Shown: positions 26,962 to 36,559 of the stretch, one piece after another
How positions within the stretch are numbered: position 1 is the first letter of the stretch
Layout of the letters: each line of letters opens with the position of its first letter
Assembly: GCA_021776915.1 (NCBI GenBank)
Contig: JAIQZU010000084.1
Coordinates: 1-64,000 of the forward strand
Origin: Candidatus Scalindua sp.
GTDB lineage: Bacteria; Planctomycetota; Brocadiia; Brocadiales; Scalinduaceae
DNA: 64,000 nucleotides
Direction: 5' to 3'
The notes under the pieces: model-generated
Seen by the model: the letters and a program-made list of their open reading frames with translations, nothing else
Databases searched by the model: none
What the model was told of the DNA's origin: nothing
Position numbers and translations under genes: made by a program

Positions 26962-29466
26962 TTAGAGGGTCAAACGGCAGCTCCCATCCAAGTTTACAGG
27001 CACAGACTCTACATCCCAGATATCCTTAGCATATTCACTAATTGTTCTATCGCTGGAGAATTTTCCCATATTAGCAACATTGCAAATCGATTTCTTCGTC
27101 CAATCATCCTGGTTATTATAAGCCTTGCCGACTTCTTCCTGACAACGAAGATAAGAGGAGAAGTCAGCAAATAACATATATTGATCATGCCGCAGCAAAG
27201 AGTCAACAATGGGCATAAAAAGTGAAGGATTTGACGGAGAAAAATACCCACTTGCCATCATATCTATTGCTGTTTTGATCTCTATATCGTTATCGTAATA
27301 ACCATGTGGATTGTAGCCCAGGCGTTTGTGGTCGGCAACTTCCCTGGCAGTAAGACCGAAGATAAATATATTCCCGTTTCCCACCTCCTTCATAATTTCG
27401 ATGTTGGCTCCGTCCAACGTGCCGATAATTAATGCGCCATTAAGGGCGAATTTCATATTACTAGTCCCCGATGCTTCGGTGCCGGCGGTAGAAATATGCT
27501 CTGATATATCTGTGGCGGGAATAATAAGTTCTGCCAGTGACACACTGTAGTTTGATAAAAACACTACTTTAAGTTTGTCCGAGACCTTAGAATCATTGTT
27601 TACAATTTCGGCAACTGAGTTGATAAGTTTAATAATTAATTTAGCTATATGATAACCAGGGGCCGCCTTGCCGCCAAAGATTATGGTTCGCGGAACAACA
27701 TTGTCAACCAGTCCGTTTTTAATGCGGTTGTAAAGTGTGATCACATGTAAGACATTGAGTAATTGACGCTTATACTCGTGTATACGCTTCACATGAGAAT
27801 CGAATATTGAATTCACATCGACCTGTATACCGTTCACGCGTTGGATATAGTCTGCTAATTTTTGTTTATTGTCAACCTTGACTTTCCGCCATGCCTTGTG
27901 AAAGGATTCGTCTTCCGGCAACAGAATCAACTTTTTCAACTCGTTCAAATCTTTCAGCCATCCATCGCCGATCTGTCCAGATATTAATTTAGAGAGTTCA
28001 GGGTTACATTTTTTCAACCATCTTCGCGGAGTGATGCCGTTTGTTTTGTTATTGAACCTATTTGGGTAAAACTCAAAGAAATCCTTGAATACTTGAGATC
28101 TTAAGAGTTCTGTGTGTAGCTCGGCTACACCATTAGTCGAATGACTGCCGACAATGGCCAGATGAGCCATGCGTAGTTCTTTCTTGCCTCCTTCTTCGAT
28201 TAACGACATACGGCACAGACGCTCACCGTCATTCGGATACCGGCGGGCAACCTCTTCCAGAAAGCGGCGGTTGATTTCATAGATTATCTGCAAATGTCTC
28301 GGCAAAACATGTTTTATAAGGCTTATGGACCATTTTTCCAACGCCTCCGGCAGGATAGTATGGTTGGTATACCCAAAGGTTTTTGTCGTAATCTCCCAGG
28401 CTTTTTCCCAGGTAATATTTTCAAGATCTACGAAAATTCTCATCAGTTCCGGAATCGCAATGGCAGGATGAGTGTCGTTCAACTGTATGGCGACTTTATC
28501 GGAAAAGCAATCAAAGGTATCATGCGTATTTTTGTAACGGCGAATAACATCTTGTAAAGTTGCCGACACAAAGAAGTACTCCTGTTTAAGGCGCAGTTCT
28601 TTGCCTTCAAAAATGTTGTCGTTGGGATAGAGAACCTTGGATATGGTCTCACTTTGCTGTTTATCTTGAACTGCCTTGATGTAGTCACCTTTATTGAAAT
28701 AGCTTAAATCAAACTCACGGGTAGATTTAGCCGCCCATAGGCGTAAATTATTAACCGTATTATTGCTGTAACCTGCAACTGGTATATCATATGCCATTGC
28801 CATAACTCCCTGGGTATCTAACCATTCGGTTTTCAGGATACCATTGGCATCTTTATATTGATGGACTCTACCGTAAAACTGTATAGGATACAAATGCTCG
28901 GGTCGGGCTATTTCCCAGGGATTTTCATAACGCAACCAATTATCAGGGGTTTCAATCTGATAGCCGTCCTGAATTTTCTGGGAAAAGATACCATACTCGT
29001 AACGGATACCATAACCGTAGGCAGGAATTTCATGGGTTGCCATTGAATCCAGAAAACAGGCTGCCAGCCTGCCCAGACCGCCGTTGCCAAGTCCTGCATC
29101 ACATTCCTGCTCGCATACATCTTCTAATTCAAATCCTAATTCATGCATTGCACTACAGCATTCCTCAACAATATTAAGATTGACCAGGTTGTTGCCGAGC
29201 ACTCTTCCCATCAAAAACTCTAAAGAAAGATAATATACTCGTTTAACATCCCTGTCATAATAGGTTTGTTGTGTGGCAAGCCAGCGTTCTACCAGACGAT
29301 CCCGGACTGTATAGGACAGACTTTTGTAAATATCCAACTTTGTAGCGGAGTAGTCATCCTTAACCAAAGAACTTTCCAGGTGACGGGCAAATGACTTCTG
29401 CAATGATCCTGCATCAGCAGACAGGAATTCGCCTTTGAGTGATTTATATATGTCTTTATTGGACAT
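26962..29466 (-). CDS. glgP: Glycogen/maltodextrin phosphorylase (long form)
   Basis: A GT35 phosphorylase releasing glucose 1-phosphate from alpha-1,4-glucan ends. The 834 residues match the classic family. LEFLMGRVLGNNL is near the N-terminus, GLGNGGLGRLAACFLDS follows, and the PLP-binding Lys is in EASGTSGMKFALNG (K672). It lies upstream of galT on the same strand with a 118-base gap. A second, shorter phosphorylase at 36560 is not closely similar. Confidence 0.96.
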   Translation of the reverse strand: MSNKDIYKSLKGEFLSADAGSLQKSFARHLESSLVKDDYSATKLDIYKSLSYTVRDRLVERWLATQQTYYDRDVKRVYYLSLEFLMGRVLGNNLVNLNIVEECCSAMHELGFELEDVCEQECDAGLGNGGLGRLAACFLDSMATHEIPAYGYGIRYEYGIFSQKIQDGYQIETPDNWLRYENPWEIARPEHLYPIQFYGRVHQYKDANGILKTEWLDTQGVMAMAYDIPVAGYSNNTVNNLRLWAAKSTREFDLSYFNKGDYIKAVQDKQQSETISKVLYPNDNIFEGKELRLKQEYFFVSATLQDVIRRYKNTHDTFDCFSDKVAIQLNDTHPAIAIPELMRIFVDLENITWEKAWEITTKTFGYTNHTILPEALEKWSISLIKHVLPRHLQIIYEINRRFLEEVARRYPNDGERLCRMSLIEEGGKKELRMAHLAIVGSHSTNGVAELHTELLRSQVFKDFFEFYPNRFNNKTNGITPRRWLKKCNPELSKLISGQIGDGWLKDLNELKKLILLPEDESFHKAWRKVKVDNKQKLADYIQRVNGIQVDVNSIFDSHVKRIHEYKRQLLNVLHVITLYNRIKNGLVDNVVPRTIIFGGKAAPGYHIAKLIIKLINSVAEIVNNDSKVSDKLKVVFLSNYSVSLAELIIPATDISEHISTAGTEASGTSNMKFALNGALIIGTLDGANIEIMKEVGNGNIFIFGLTAREVADHKRLGYNPHGYYDNDIEIKTAIDMMASGYFSPSNPSLFMPIVDSLLRHDQYMLFADFSSYLRCQEEVGKAYNNQDDWTKKSICNVANMGKFSSDRTISEYAKDIWDVESVPVNLDGSCRLTL

Positions 29467-29560
29467 GTGTCAATCATTGCTACGGAAAAAGAACTGCGTT
29501 GTGAGAAAACAAACTTAATCCATTATCATTGGAAGGAATTTGTGAATAAGGGTGAAGTTA

Positions 29561-29953
29561 TTAGAAAGTCGTAACGACTGAATTATCACTATCTCCATAA
29601 AGACTTCTTACATATTTATCGGCATGCCAGTCATTCTCCCACCTTGATTCGTCAATGAAGTAGCGGTAATGATACTCCTTTCCCGGCTCAAGATCAAGCT
29701 TGATGGTGTAGTCTCCGTTTTTTAGCTTCTTCATTGGGTCTGCATGAATATTCCAGTTATTAAAATCACCAACTATATAAACACTCTTAGCATTGGAAGC
29801 CGCTATTTTTGGCAGCCTGAACGTTACCCTGCAAATATTCTTGGTCTTAAAATACTCTTTTTTAATACCACCGCTCGTTGTCGTTGGTTTCTCTGATGTT
29901 GTTTTCTTTCTAATCGTCCTTTTCGTGGTAGTTTTTTCATTATTCTTTTTCAT
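29561..29953 (-). CDS. CBM48/AMPK-beta-like glycogen-binding protein
   Basis: A 130-residue protein with a Lys/Thr-rich tail of about 35 residues and one CBM48 (isoamylase N-terminal, early-set) domain: VYIVGDFNNWNIHADPMKKL with the carbohydrate-contact Trp, then YHYRYFIDESRWENDWHAD. It has no catalytic domain, so it probably binds glycogen or docks other enzymes to it. It sits 94 bases upstream of glgP on the same strand. Confidence 0.85.
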   Translation of the reverse strand: MKKNNEKTTTKRTIRKKTTSEKPTTTSGGIKKEYFKTKNICRVTFRLPKIAASNAKSVYIVGDFNNWNIHADPMKKLKNGDYTIKLDLEPGKEYHYRYFIDESRWENDWHADKYVRSLYGDSDNSVVTTF

Positions 29954-30358
29954 TATTACTGCACCTCACTTCTCTGATAAAAGTTAAATTGGTTCCCTCT
30001 AAAATACTTTACATATACTGAAATAGACTTTTGCATTTATAGAAATGAAAAATGGAATGGTTTTGCGTTGGCTTCGCAATTAGATGGCCATATCCTTACT
30101 TGTGACAATGCCGACAAGATTGTTTTTTCGTCTACTCACCTCCTCTCTTTTTTGAGCGAAAGTCGATATTTCCAAGGAGTAGTATAATACATTTTAAGTA
30201 GATTGCAAAGAAACAAATGTCTGTTAATAAGTAGATTTTCTGGATTTTAATATCCAAGAATTCCTGAATTTATGTATAATGTGAGCATAGATGTATGAGC
30301 GCTAATATTATTGCAAAATAGATCAACAAGGGAGTAAAATCTTTACAGTATAATTACA
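29954..30358. other. Divergent regulatory region between CBM48 gene and glgB
   Basis: About 400 AT-rich bases between head-to-head genes. TATAAT occurs at 30275-30280 on the glgB side. No gene is seen. Confidence 0.45.
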
Positions 30359-32299
30359 ATGAAAGATAGAGAAAACAGGGCAGAAGGCGTAGTCCATAAC
30401 GTGAACTTTATTACGGACCATGACATATATCTTTTCAAGGAGGGAAACCACCATAGATTATATGACAAACTTGGTGCGCATATAATGACAGTTGGTGAAA
30501 AAAACGGAGCTGTTTTCGCATTGTGGGCTCCAAACGCAGAAAATGTTTCTGTTACAGGAGATTTTAATGGATGGAACAAGAAATCTCATCCATTAAAGGG
30601 AAGGGAAGATGGATCCGGCATATGGGAAGGGTTCATACCCGGCATAAATCAGGGAGACATTTATAAATACCACATACATTCCAGATACAACAACTATAAA
30701 GTTGACAAAGGCGACCCATTTGCTTTTTATTGGGAACAACCTCCTAAAACGGCTTCTGTAGTATGGGAACTGGATTATAAATGGAACGATAATGAGTGGA
30801 TGACAAACAGGCATAAACACAATTCTCTGAATGCCCCTTTTTCTGTATATGAGATGCATCCTGGCTCGTGGAGACGAAAAATTGAGGAAAATGGAAATAT
30901 CGAGTTTCTTGCATATAGAGAAATGGCACATGAACTTGCAGATTATGTAAAAGAGATGGGCTTTACGCATGTAGAGTTAATGCCAATTACAGAACATCCA
31001 TTTTATGGTTCCTGGGGGTATCAGACCGTGGGATACTTTGCCCCTACCGGCAGGTACGGAACTCCTCAGGATTTTATGTACCTGGTTGACCATCTTCATC
31101 AAAATGGAATTGGTGTTATACTGGATTGGGTGCCGTCACACTTTCCGTCTGACGAACATGGGCTTTCCTATTTTGACGGAACATGTCTCTATGAACACGC
31201 CGATCCAAAAAAGGGATTTCATCCTGAATGGAATAGCTATATTTTTAACTATAGCAGGAACGAGGTGCGTGCCTTTCTTATAAGCAGCGCTATTTTCTGG
31301 CTTGATAAATATCATATTGACGCTATCAGAGTCGATGCTGTGGCGTCTATGCTTTATCTCGACTATGCAAGAAAAGAAGGAGAGTGGATACCGAATAAAT
31401 ATGGAGGAAAAGAGGATATAGATGCCATAAGCTTCATAAGGCAATTAAATGAGGCAGTCTACGCTTCTCATCCTGACGTTCAGACTATAGCAGAAGAGTC
31501 GACTGCATGGCCGATGGTAACAAGGCCTACCAATGTAGGAGGTCTTGGTTTCGGCATGAAATGGAATATGGGATGGATGCACGATACGTTGAAATACTTC
31601 TCAAAAGATCCTGTTTACAGAAAATCCCACCACAGTGAGCTTACCTTCAGCATATGGTATGCATTTACAGAGAATTTCCTTCTTCCTTTGTCCCACGATG
31701 AAGTCGTTCATGGCAAAGGTTCGCTTATAGGAAAAATGCCGGGTGACGAACGGCAGAGATATGCGAATTTGAGACTTTTATACGGTTATATGTACGGCCA
31801 TCCGGGGAAAAAGCTCCTGTTTATGGGAGGAGAATTTGCGCAATGGAAAGAGTGGGACCATGATGAAAGTCTGGAATGGCATGTTTTGCAATATCCTTTT
31901 CACCAAGGGATGCAAAAGTGGGTTAAAGACTTGAATCATCTCTACAGAGCTGAGCCGGCAATGTACGAGTTAGATTTCTCAATAGACGGCTTTGAGTGGA
32001 TAGACTCTAATGACTGGGAGCAAAGTATAATAAGTTTTATCAGAAAGGGTAGGGATACTGACAAGAAAATTCTTACCGTCTGTAATTTCACTCCAGTTCC
32101 CAGAAACAACTACAATGTCGGTGTCCCGCAGGGAGGTTTTTGGAGGGAGGTATTAAACAGCGACGCAGACATATATGGCGGAAGCGGCTGCGGTAACTCT
32201 GGGGGTGTTAATGCAGCGCCGACACCTGCACAGGGGAGAACACACTCCCTTTCATTAATCTTACCCCCTTTGAGTGTTTTATTCTTTATAAATCCCTGA
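30359..32299 (+). CDS. glgB: 1,4-alpha-glucan branching enzyme
   Basis: A GH13 enzyme making alpha-1,6 branches in glycogen. The N-terminal CBM48 domain reads [20 protein letters not shown]. The barrel has the nucleophile D326 in IRVDAVASM, acid/base E379 in IAEESTAWP and the third acid D447 in [12 protein letters not shown]. The 646 residues are normal. The last 40 residues are low-complexity ([12 protein letters not shown]), but the final beta-domain ending is present. First plus-strand gene of the glycogen island. Confidence 0.96.
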   Translation: MKDRENRAEGVVHNVNFITDHDIYLFKEGNHHRLYDKLGAHIMTVGEKNGAVFALWAPNAENVSVTGDFNGWNKKSHPLKGREDGSGIWEGFIPGINQGDIYKYHIHSRYNNYKVDKGDPFAFYWEQPPKTASVVWELDYKWNDNEWMTNRHKHNSLNAPFSVYEMHPGSWRRKIEENGNIEFLAYREMAHELADYVKEMGFTHVELMPITEHPFYGSWGYQTVGYFAPTGRYGTPQDFMYLVDHLHQNGIGVILDWVPSHFPSDEHGLSYFDGTCLYEHADPKKGFHPEWNSYIFNYSRNEVRAFLISSAIFWLDKYHIDAIRVDAVASMLYLDYARKEGEWIPNKYGGKEDIDAISFIRQLNEAVYASHPDVQTIAEESTAWPMVTRPTNVGGLGFGMKWNMGWMHDTLKYFSKDPVYRKSHHSELTFSIWYAFTENFLLPLSHDEVVHGKGSLIGKMPGDERQRYANLRLLYGYMYGHPGKKLLFMGGEFAQWKEWDHDESLEWHVLQYPFHQGMQKWVKDLNHLYRAEPAMYELDFSIDGFEWIDSNDWEQSIISFIRKGRDTDKKILTVCNFTPVPRNNYNVGVPQGGFWREVLNSDADIYGGSGCGNSGGVNAAPTPAQGRTHSLSLILPPLSVLFFINP

Positions 32300-32302
32300 A
32301 GG

Positions 32303-32444
32303 AAATTGAGGGATTGAGGATGGAGTCAGGCAGGATGCCTGACCTATATAATTATTGACATTCTATAGGTCAGGCGTCCCGCCTGACCGTCCCCTGTACA
32401 ATACATAGGGATTAGGGGATTCCGTAATCCCTCAATTCCTAAAT
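32303..32444. mobile_element. MITE-like palindromic element
   Basis: Outer arms AATTGAGGGATT and AATCCCTCAATT are inverted, with two inner hairpins built on GTCAGGC/GCCTGAC. It fills the space between glgB and the GH57 gene and has no coding frame. Confidence 0.6.
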
Positions 32445-32455
32445 CTCAAAATATC

Positions 32456-34882
32456 ATGAACAAATATATCTGCATACACGGACACTTTTACCAGCCGCCG
32501 AGGGAAAACCCATGGCTTGAAGAGATTGAACTCCAGGAATCGGCATATCCATATCATGATTGGAACGAAAGGATTACCGCAGAGTGTTATGCACCAAATG
32601 CGGCCTCACGCATTCTCGACTCGGAGAATAAGATAACAGGGATAACCAATATGTACGCCAGGATCAATTTTGATTTTGGCCCGACTCTTTTGTCATGGAT
32701 GGAAAGACAGAGGCCTGATGTCTACCGGGCAATTCTTGATGCAGACAGATTAAGTATGGAAAATTTCTCCGGACACGGCTCCGCAATGGCTCAGGCATTC
32801 AATCATATGATATTGCCTCTCGCAAATAAAAATGACAAGTATACTCAGGTAATATGGGGAATAAAGGATTTTCAAAAGAGATTTAACAGATACCCTGAAG
32901 GGATGTGGCTTCCGGAGACTGCTTTGGATATAGAGACCCTTGAAGTGTTGGCAAACCTGGGAATAAAGTATACGGTGCTCGCTCAGAGGCAGGCGAAAAG
33001 AGTTAAGAAGATAGATGATACAGGGAACTGGGTTGACGCAACTGAAGAAAAGATCGATCCCGCCATGCCTTATCTCTGCCGCCTTCCATCCGGACAATCT
33101 ATAACCCTCTTTTTCTATAATGGCCGGATTGCACAGGAAGTATCTTTCGGGAAATTGTTAGATAACGGAGAGGCGTTTGCCAAAAGGCTGGTTTCTGCTT
33201 TTAACGACATGGTGAATGACCATCCCAGGATTGTTCATATCGCAACTGACGGCGAAACGTTTGGCCATCATCACCGTTTTGGAGACATGGCGCTCTCCTA
33301 CTGTCTATATTATATCGAATCTAACAATCTGGCAAAGATTACGAACTATGGCGAGTATCTTGAGAAACACCCCCCAACTCATATAGCTGAAATCTCTGAA
33401 AACTCGTCATGGAGTTGTGTTCATGGCGTAGCAAGGTGGAGAGATAATTGCGGGTGCAACACCGGCATGAATCCGGGATGGACTCAGGCGTGGAGAAAAA
33501 CATTGAGAGAGGCTATGGACTGGCTGAGGGATAAGGCCATTCCCATTTATAGAAGTGAAGCTTCTGAATATTTTGAAGATCCGTGGAATGTAAGAAATGA
33601 ATATGTTGAGGTGATGCTTGACAGGTCGCATAAGAATGTGGAAGCTTTTTTGAAAAAACACTCTATCAGAAAACTTTCAAAGGGAGAAAAGATACGGGCG
33701 TTAAAACTGCTTGAGATGCAGAGAAATGCCATGTTGATGTATACGAGTTGCGGCTGGTTCTTTGATGATATCTCCGGCATTGAGACCATACAGATAATGC
33801 AGTATGCATTGAAAACTATTCAGTACGTAGAAGAGCTACAGGATTTGTCTATTGAATCGGAATATTTGAAATATTTAGAAAAATCTCCCGGTAATAAGTT
33901 TAAAAATACTACAGAAATTTATGAATCATTTGTAAAGCCTGCCAAAAGCGACCTCCTGCGGGTTGGAGCGCATTACAGTATATCATCTATCTTTGAGAAA
34001 TGTCCAGAAGAAGACATGAAAACGTTTCAATATAACGCAAAGAGCTTTTTATGCGGCAAAATAAAGGCGGGAAAGCTAACACTTACAGTAGGAAAAGTAA
34101 ACATTACTTCCGGAATAACATGGGACGGGAAAACGATTATCTTTGCGGTGCTCCATCTTGGAGATCATAATATAAACGGAGGCGTTAAAGAATTTGCCGG
34201 AGACGAAGACTTCCTGATTATGCAGGACGAAATAAAGAAGGCATTTGAAAAAGGCGATGTCCCTGAAATGATAAGACTTATGGACATACACTTTGAAGGC
34301 AACATCTACTCTATCTGGCATCTATTTAAAGACGAACAGAGAAAGGTCTTAAATCTGATACTTAAGTCAAGATATGAGGATGTTGAAACCTCTTACCGTA
34401 AAATATACGAGGACAACTATACTATAATGAATTATTTTAACAGCTTACACATACCGATACCAAGACCGTTCTCCTCGGCGGCCGAATATGTGCTGAATAC
34501 CGACCTGAAAAGAATTTTTGAAGAAGAGGATTTAGAAATAGAAAAACTTGAAAAATTGATAGAAGAAACCGGAAGATGGCCTGTCAAGACCGATACAACT
34601 ACGATTGAATTTGTCGCAAGCTCATGGTTGAATTTACTGATAGAGAAGCTGTATCGGCAGCCGGAAGATTTACGGCTTTTTGAAAAGATAGACAGAGCTT
34701 TAGAAGTATTAAAACCATTGTCTTTATCACTTGATCTATGGAAGGCACAAAACAATTACTTTTCAATAGGGAAGGATTTCCATAATAAGATGAAGGAAAA
34801 AGCCGGGAATGGAGACAGCCTTGCAAAGAGGTGGATTGAAGATTTTCTCAAGCTGGGCTATTACCTGAATGTAAAAGTATAA
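32456..34882 (+). CDS. GH57 family glycoside hydrolase with DUF3536 domain
   Basis: An 808-residue protein of the GH57 clan (alpha-amylase, branching or 4-alpha-glucanotransferase activities). Visible motifs are HGHFYQPPR near the N-terminus, MWLPETALD with the likely nucleophile Glu, and HIATDGETFGHHHRFGD with the likely acid/base Asp. The C-terminal part (after about 400) fits DUF3536. The exact activity cannot be told from sequence; acting on glycogen or maltodextrin is inferred from its place between glgB and malQ. Confidence 0.9.
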   Translation: MNKYICIHGHFYQPPRENPWLEEIELQESAYPYHDWNERITAECYAPNAASRILDSENKITGITNMYARINFDFGPTLLSWMERQRPDVYRAILDADRLSMENFSGHGSAMAQAFNHMILPLANKNDKYTQVIWGIKDFQKRFNRYPEGMWLPETALDIETLEVLANLGIKYTVLAQRQAKRVKKIDDTGNWVDATEEKIDPAMPYLCRLPSGQSITLFFYNGRIAQEVSFGKLLDNGEAFAKRLVSAFNDMVNDHPRIVHIATDGETFGHHHRFGDMALSYCLYYIESNNLAKITNYGEYLEKHPPTHIAEISENSSWSCVHGVARWRDNCGCNTGMNPGWTQAWRKTLREAMDWLRDKAIPIYRSEASEYFEDPWNVRNEYVEVMLDRSHKNVEAFLKKHSIRKLSKGEKIRALKLLEMQRNAMLMYTSCGWFFDDISGIETIQIMQYALKTIQYVEELQDLSIESEYLKYLEKSPGNKFKNTTEIYESFVKPAKSDLLRVGAHYSISSIFEKCPEEDMKTFQYNAKSFLCGKIKAGKLTLTVGKVNITSGITWDGKTIIFAVLHLGDHNINGGVKEFAGDEDFLIMQDEIKKAFEKGDVPEMIRLMDIHFEGNIYSIWHLFKDEQRKVLNLILKSRYEDVETSYRKIYEDNYTIMNYFNSLHIPIPRPFSSAAEYVLNTDLKRIFEEEDLEIEKLEKLIEETGRWPVKTDTTTIEFVASSWLNLLIEKLYRQPEDLRLFEKIDRALEVLKPLSLSLDLWKAQNNYFSIGKDFHNKMKEKAGNGDSLAKRWIEDFLKLGYYLNVKV

Positions 34883-34897
34883 TCAGTCATTGACATG

Positions 34898-34945
34898 CCT
34901 CTCTTTCGAGAGGATTCCAACTCTGGAATCCTCTCGAAAGAGAGG
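34898..34945. repeat. Perfect 22-base-arm hairpin
   Basis: Arms starting CCTCTCTTTCGAGAGG pair perfectly over 22 bases around an ACTC loop, just after the GH57 stop. No T-run follows, so it is a dispersed palindrome or mRNA-stability element rather than a standard terminator. Confidence 0.85.
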
Positions 34946-35053
34946 CCACCGTCAGGCCAGCCCGAATAGCGTTGTCAAGCAAGCATTCTGGCGGGTCTGC
35001 AGAATCTGTGGTTTCTATATTTGCGACAACACATTGAAATTACAGGAGGAGAA

Positions 35054-36553
35054 TTGGAAAAAAGAGGATGCGGGATACTTCTTCATGTTACATCGCTTCC
35101 ATCACCTTACGGTATTGGAGACCTTGGGCGAGGAGCTTATAGTTTTGCGGATTTCCTTGCAGAGGCCGGTCAAAGCTTCTGGCAGATACTTCCATTAAAC
35201 CAGACATGCGCTGTCTATGGAAACTCGCCTTACAGCAGCTTTTCTGCCTTTGCCGGGAATACTCTTCTGATAAGCCCTGATTTAATGGCGGAACAGGGAA
35301 TCCTTTTGAAATCTGACATAGAAAATCATCCCGTATTTCCGGAAAAAAGGGTTGATTATAGAACCGTTACGAAGTATAAAGATGAAATTTTTAAGATCGC
35401 TTTCGAGAAAAACAAAGACAGTTTAGAAGACGATCATGAATTTAAGAAATTTTCTGTTGAAAATTCTCACTGGCTGGATGATTACGGTCTATTCATTTCT
35501 ATAAAAAAACATTTTAATAAGGTTGACTGGGGCAGGTGGCCTGAAGAACTGAGGGATAGAAAAGAAGGGACGATTAGAGAGTGGAAAGAAAGATTGTGGG
35601 AAACAATATTGATGGAAAAGTTTCTCCAATTTATATTCTTCCGACAGTGGCATTTGCTTAAAGGTTACTGTGAAAGCAAAAACATTCGCATAATCGGAGA
35701 TCTGCCTATCTATGTGAATTATGACAGCTCAGATGTATGGTCAAATCCGGAAATCTTCAAGCTGAACAAAGAAAAAAAACCTGCTTTTATTGCGGGGGTG
35801 CCGCCGGATTACTTCAGCTCTACAGGTCAGTTGTGGGGACATCCGGTTTATGACTGGGGAGTTCTTAAGGAAACTAAGTACTCATGGTGGATAAAACGCA
35901 TGGAACACAACCTTAAGTTCTTTCATATGATCAGACTGGATCACTTTAGAGGGTTTGTCGGTTACTGGGAGATACAGGCAGGTGAAAAGGTAGCAACGAA
36001 TGGAGAATGGGTTAAAGCGCCTGCGAAGGATTTCTTTGATACCCTTTTAAAACATTTTCATGATCTTCCGGTTATTGCCGAAGATTTAGGGGTTATTACG
36101 CCTGATGTCAGGGAAATAATGGATCAATTTGGTTTTCCGGGCATGAGAGTGCTGCTCTTTGCGTTTGGAGAAGACCTTCCGGCTAATCCTTATGCGCCTC
36201 ACAACTATGTAAAAAACTGTGTAGCTTATACAGGAACGCACGATAACAATACAATTAAGGGCTGGTTTAAGAAAGAAGCAAGTCCTGAGGACAAAAAAAG
36301 GGTCTTTGAATATATAGGACGTAAGGTTACAGAGAAAGAAATACACTGGGAACTTATAAAACTTGTTATGAGTTCTGTCGCAGATATGGCTATAATATCC
36401 ATGCAGGATGTTCTTGGCCTGGGAGAGAAGGCAAGGACAAACTTGCCTGCAAGCATTGAGGGTAATTGGAGATGGAGGCTCGTACCGGAGAGATTATCCC
36501 CGTTAATCACAAAAAAACTTTTAGAAATGACCAGGATTTATGGAAGAGGATAA
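35054..36553 (+). CDS. malQ: 4-alpha-glucanotransferase (amylomaltase)
   Basis: A GH77 enzyme moving alpha-1,4-glucan segments between maltodextrins. From the TTG at 35054 the product is 499 residues and begins MEKRGCGILLHVTSLPSPYG, the normal family start; AGGAGGA at 35044-35050 supports it. Catalytic motifs are RLDHFRGF (nucleophile Asp), IAEDLGVITPDV (acid/base Glu) and TGTHDNNT. It ends seven bases before the short phosphorylase, with which it should be co-transcribed. Confidence 0.94.
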   Translation: MEKRGCGILLHVTSLPSPYGIGDLGRGAYSFADFLAEAGQSFWQILPLNQTCAVYGNSPYSSFSAFAGNTLLISPDLMAEQGILLKSDIENHPVFPEKRVDYRTVTKYKDEIFKIAFEKNKDSLEDDHEFKKFSVENSHWLDDYGLFISIKKHFNKVDWGRWPEELRDRKEGTIREWKERLWETILMEKFLQFIFFRQWHLLKGYCESKNIRIIGDLPIYVNYDSSDVWSNPEIFKLNKEKKPAFIAGVPPDYFSSTGQLWGHPVYDWGVLKETKYSWWIKRMEHNLKFFHMIRLDHFRGFVGYWEIQAGEKVATNGEWVKAPAKDFFDTLLKHFHDLPVIAEDLGVITPDVREIMDQFGFPGMRVLLFAFGEDLPANPYAPHNYVKNCVAYTGTHDNNTIKGWFKKEASPEDKKRVFEYIGRKVTEKEIHWELIKLVMSSVADMAIISMQDVLGLGEKARTNLPASIEGNWRWRLVPERLSPLITKKLLEMTRIYGRG

Positions 36554-36559
36554 AATTAA

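Noticed and set aside
34890-35198. 102-codon frame after the GH57 gene
   Set aside because: It starts in the perfect hairpin and runs over the MalQ start in another frame.
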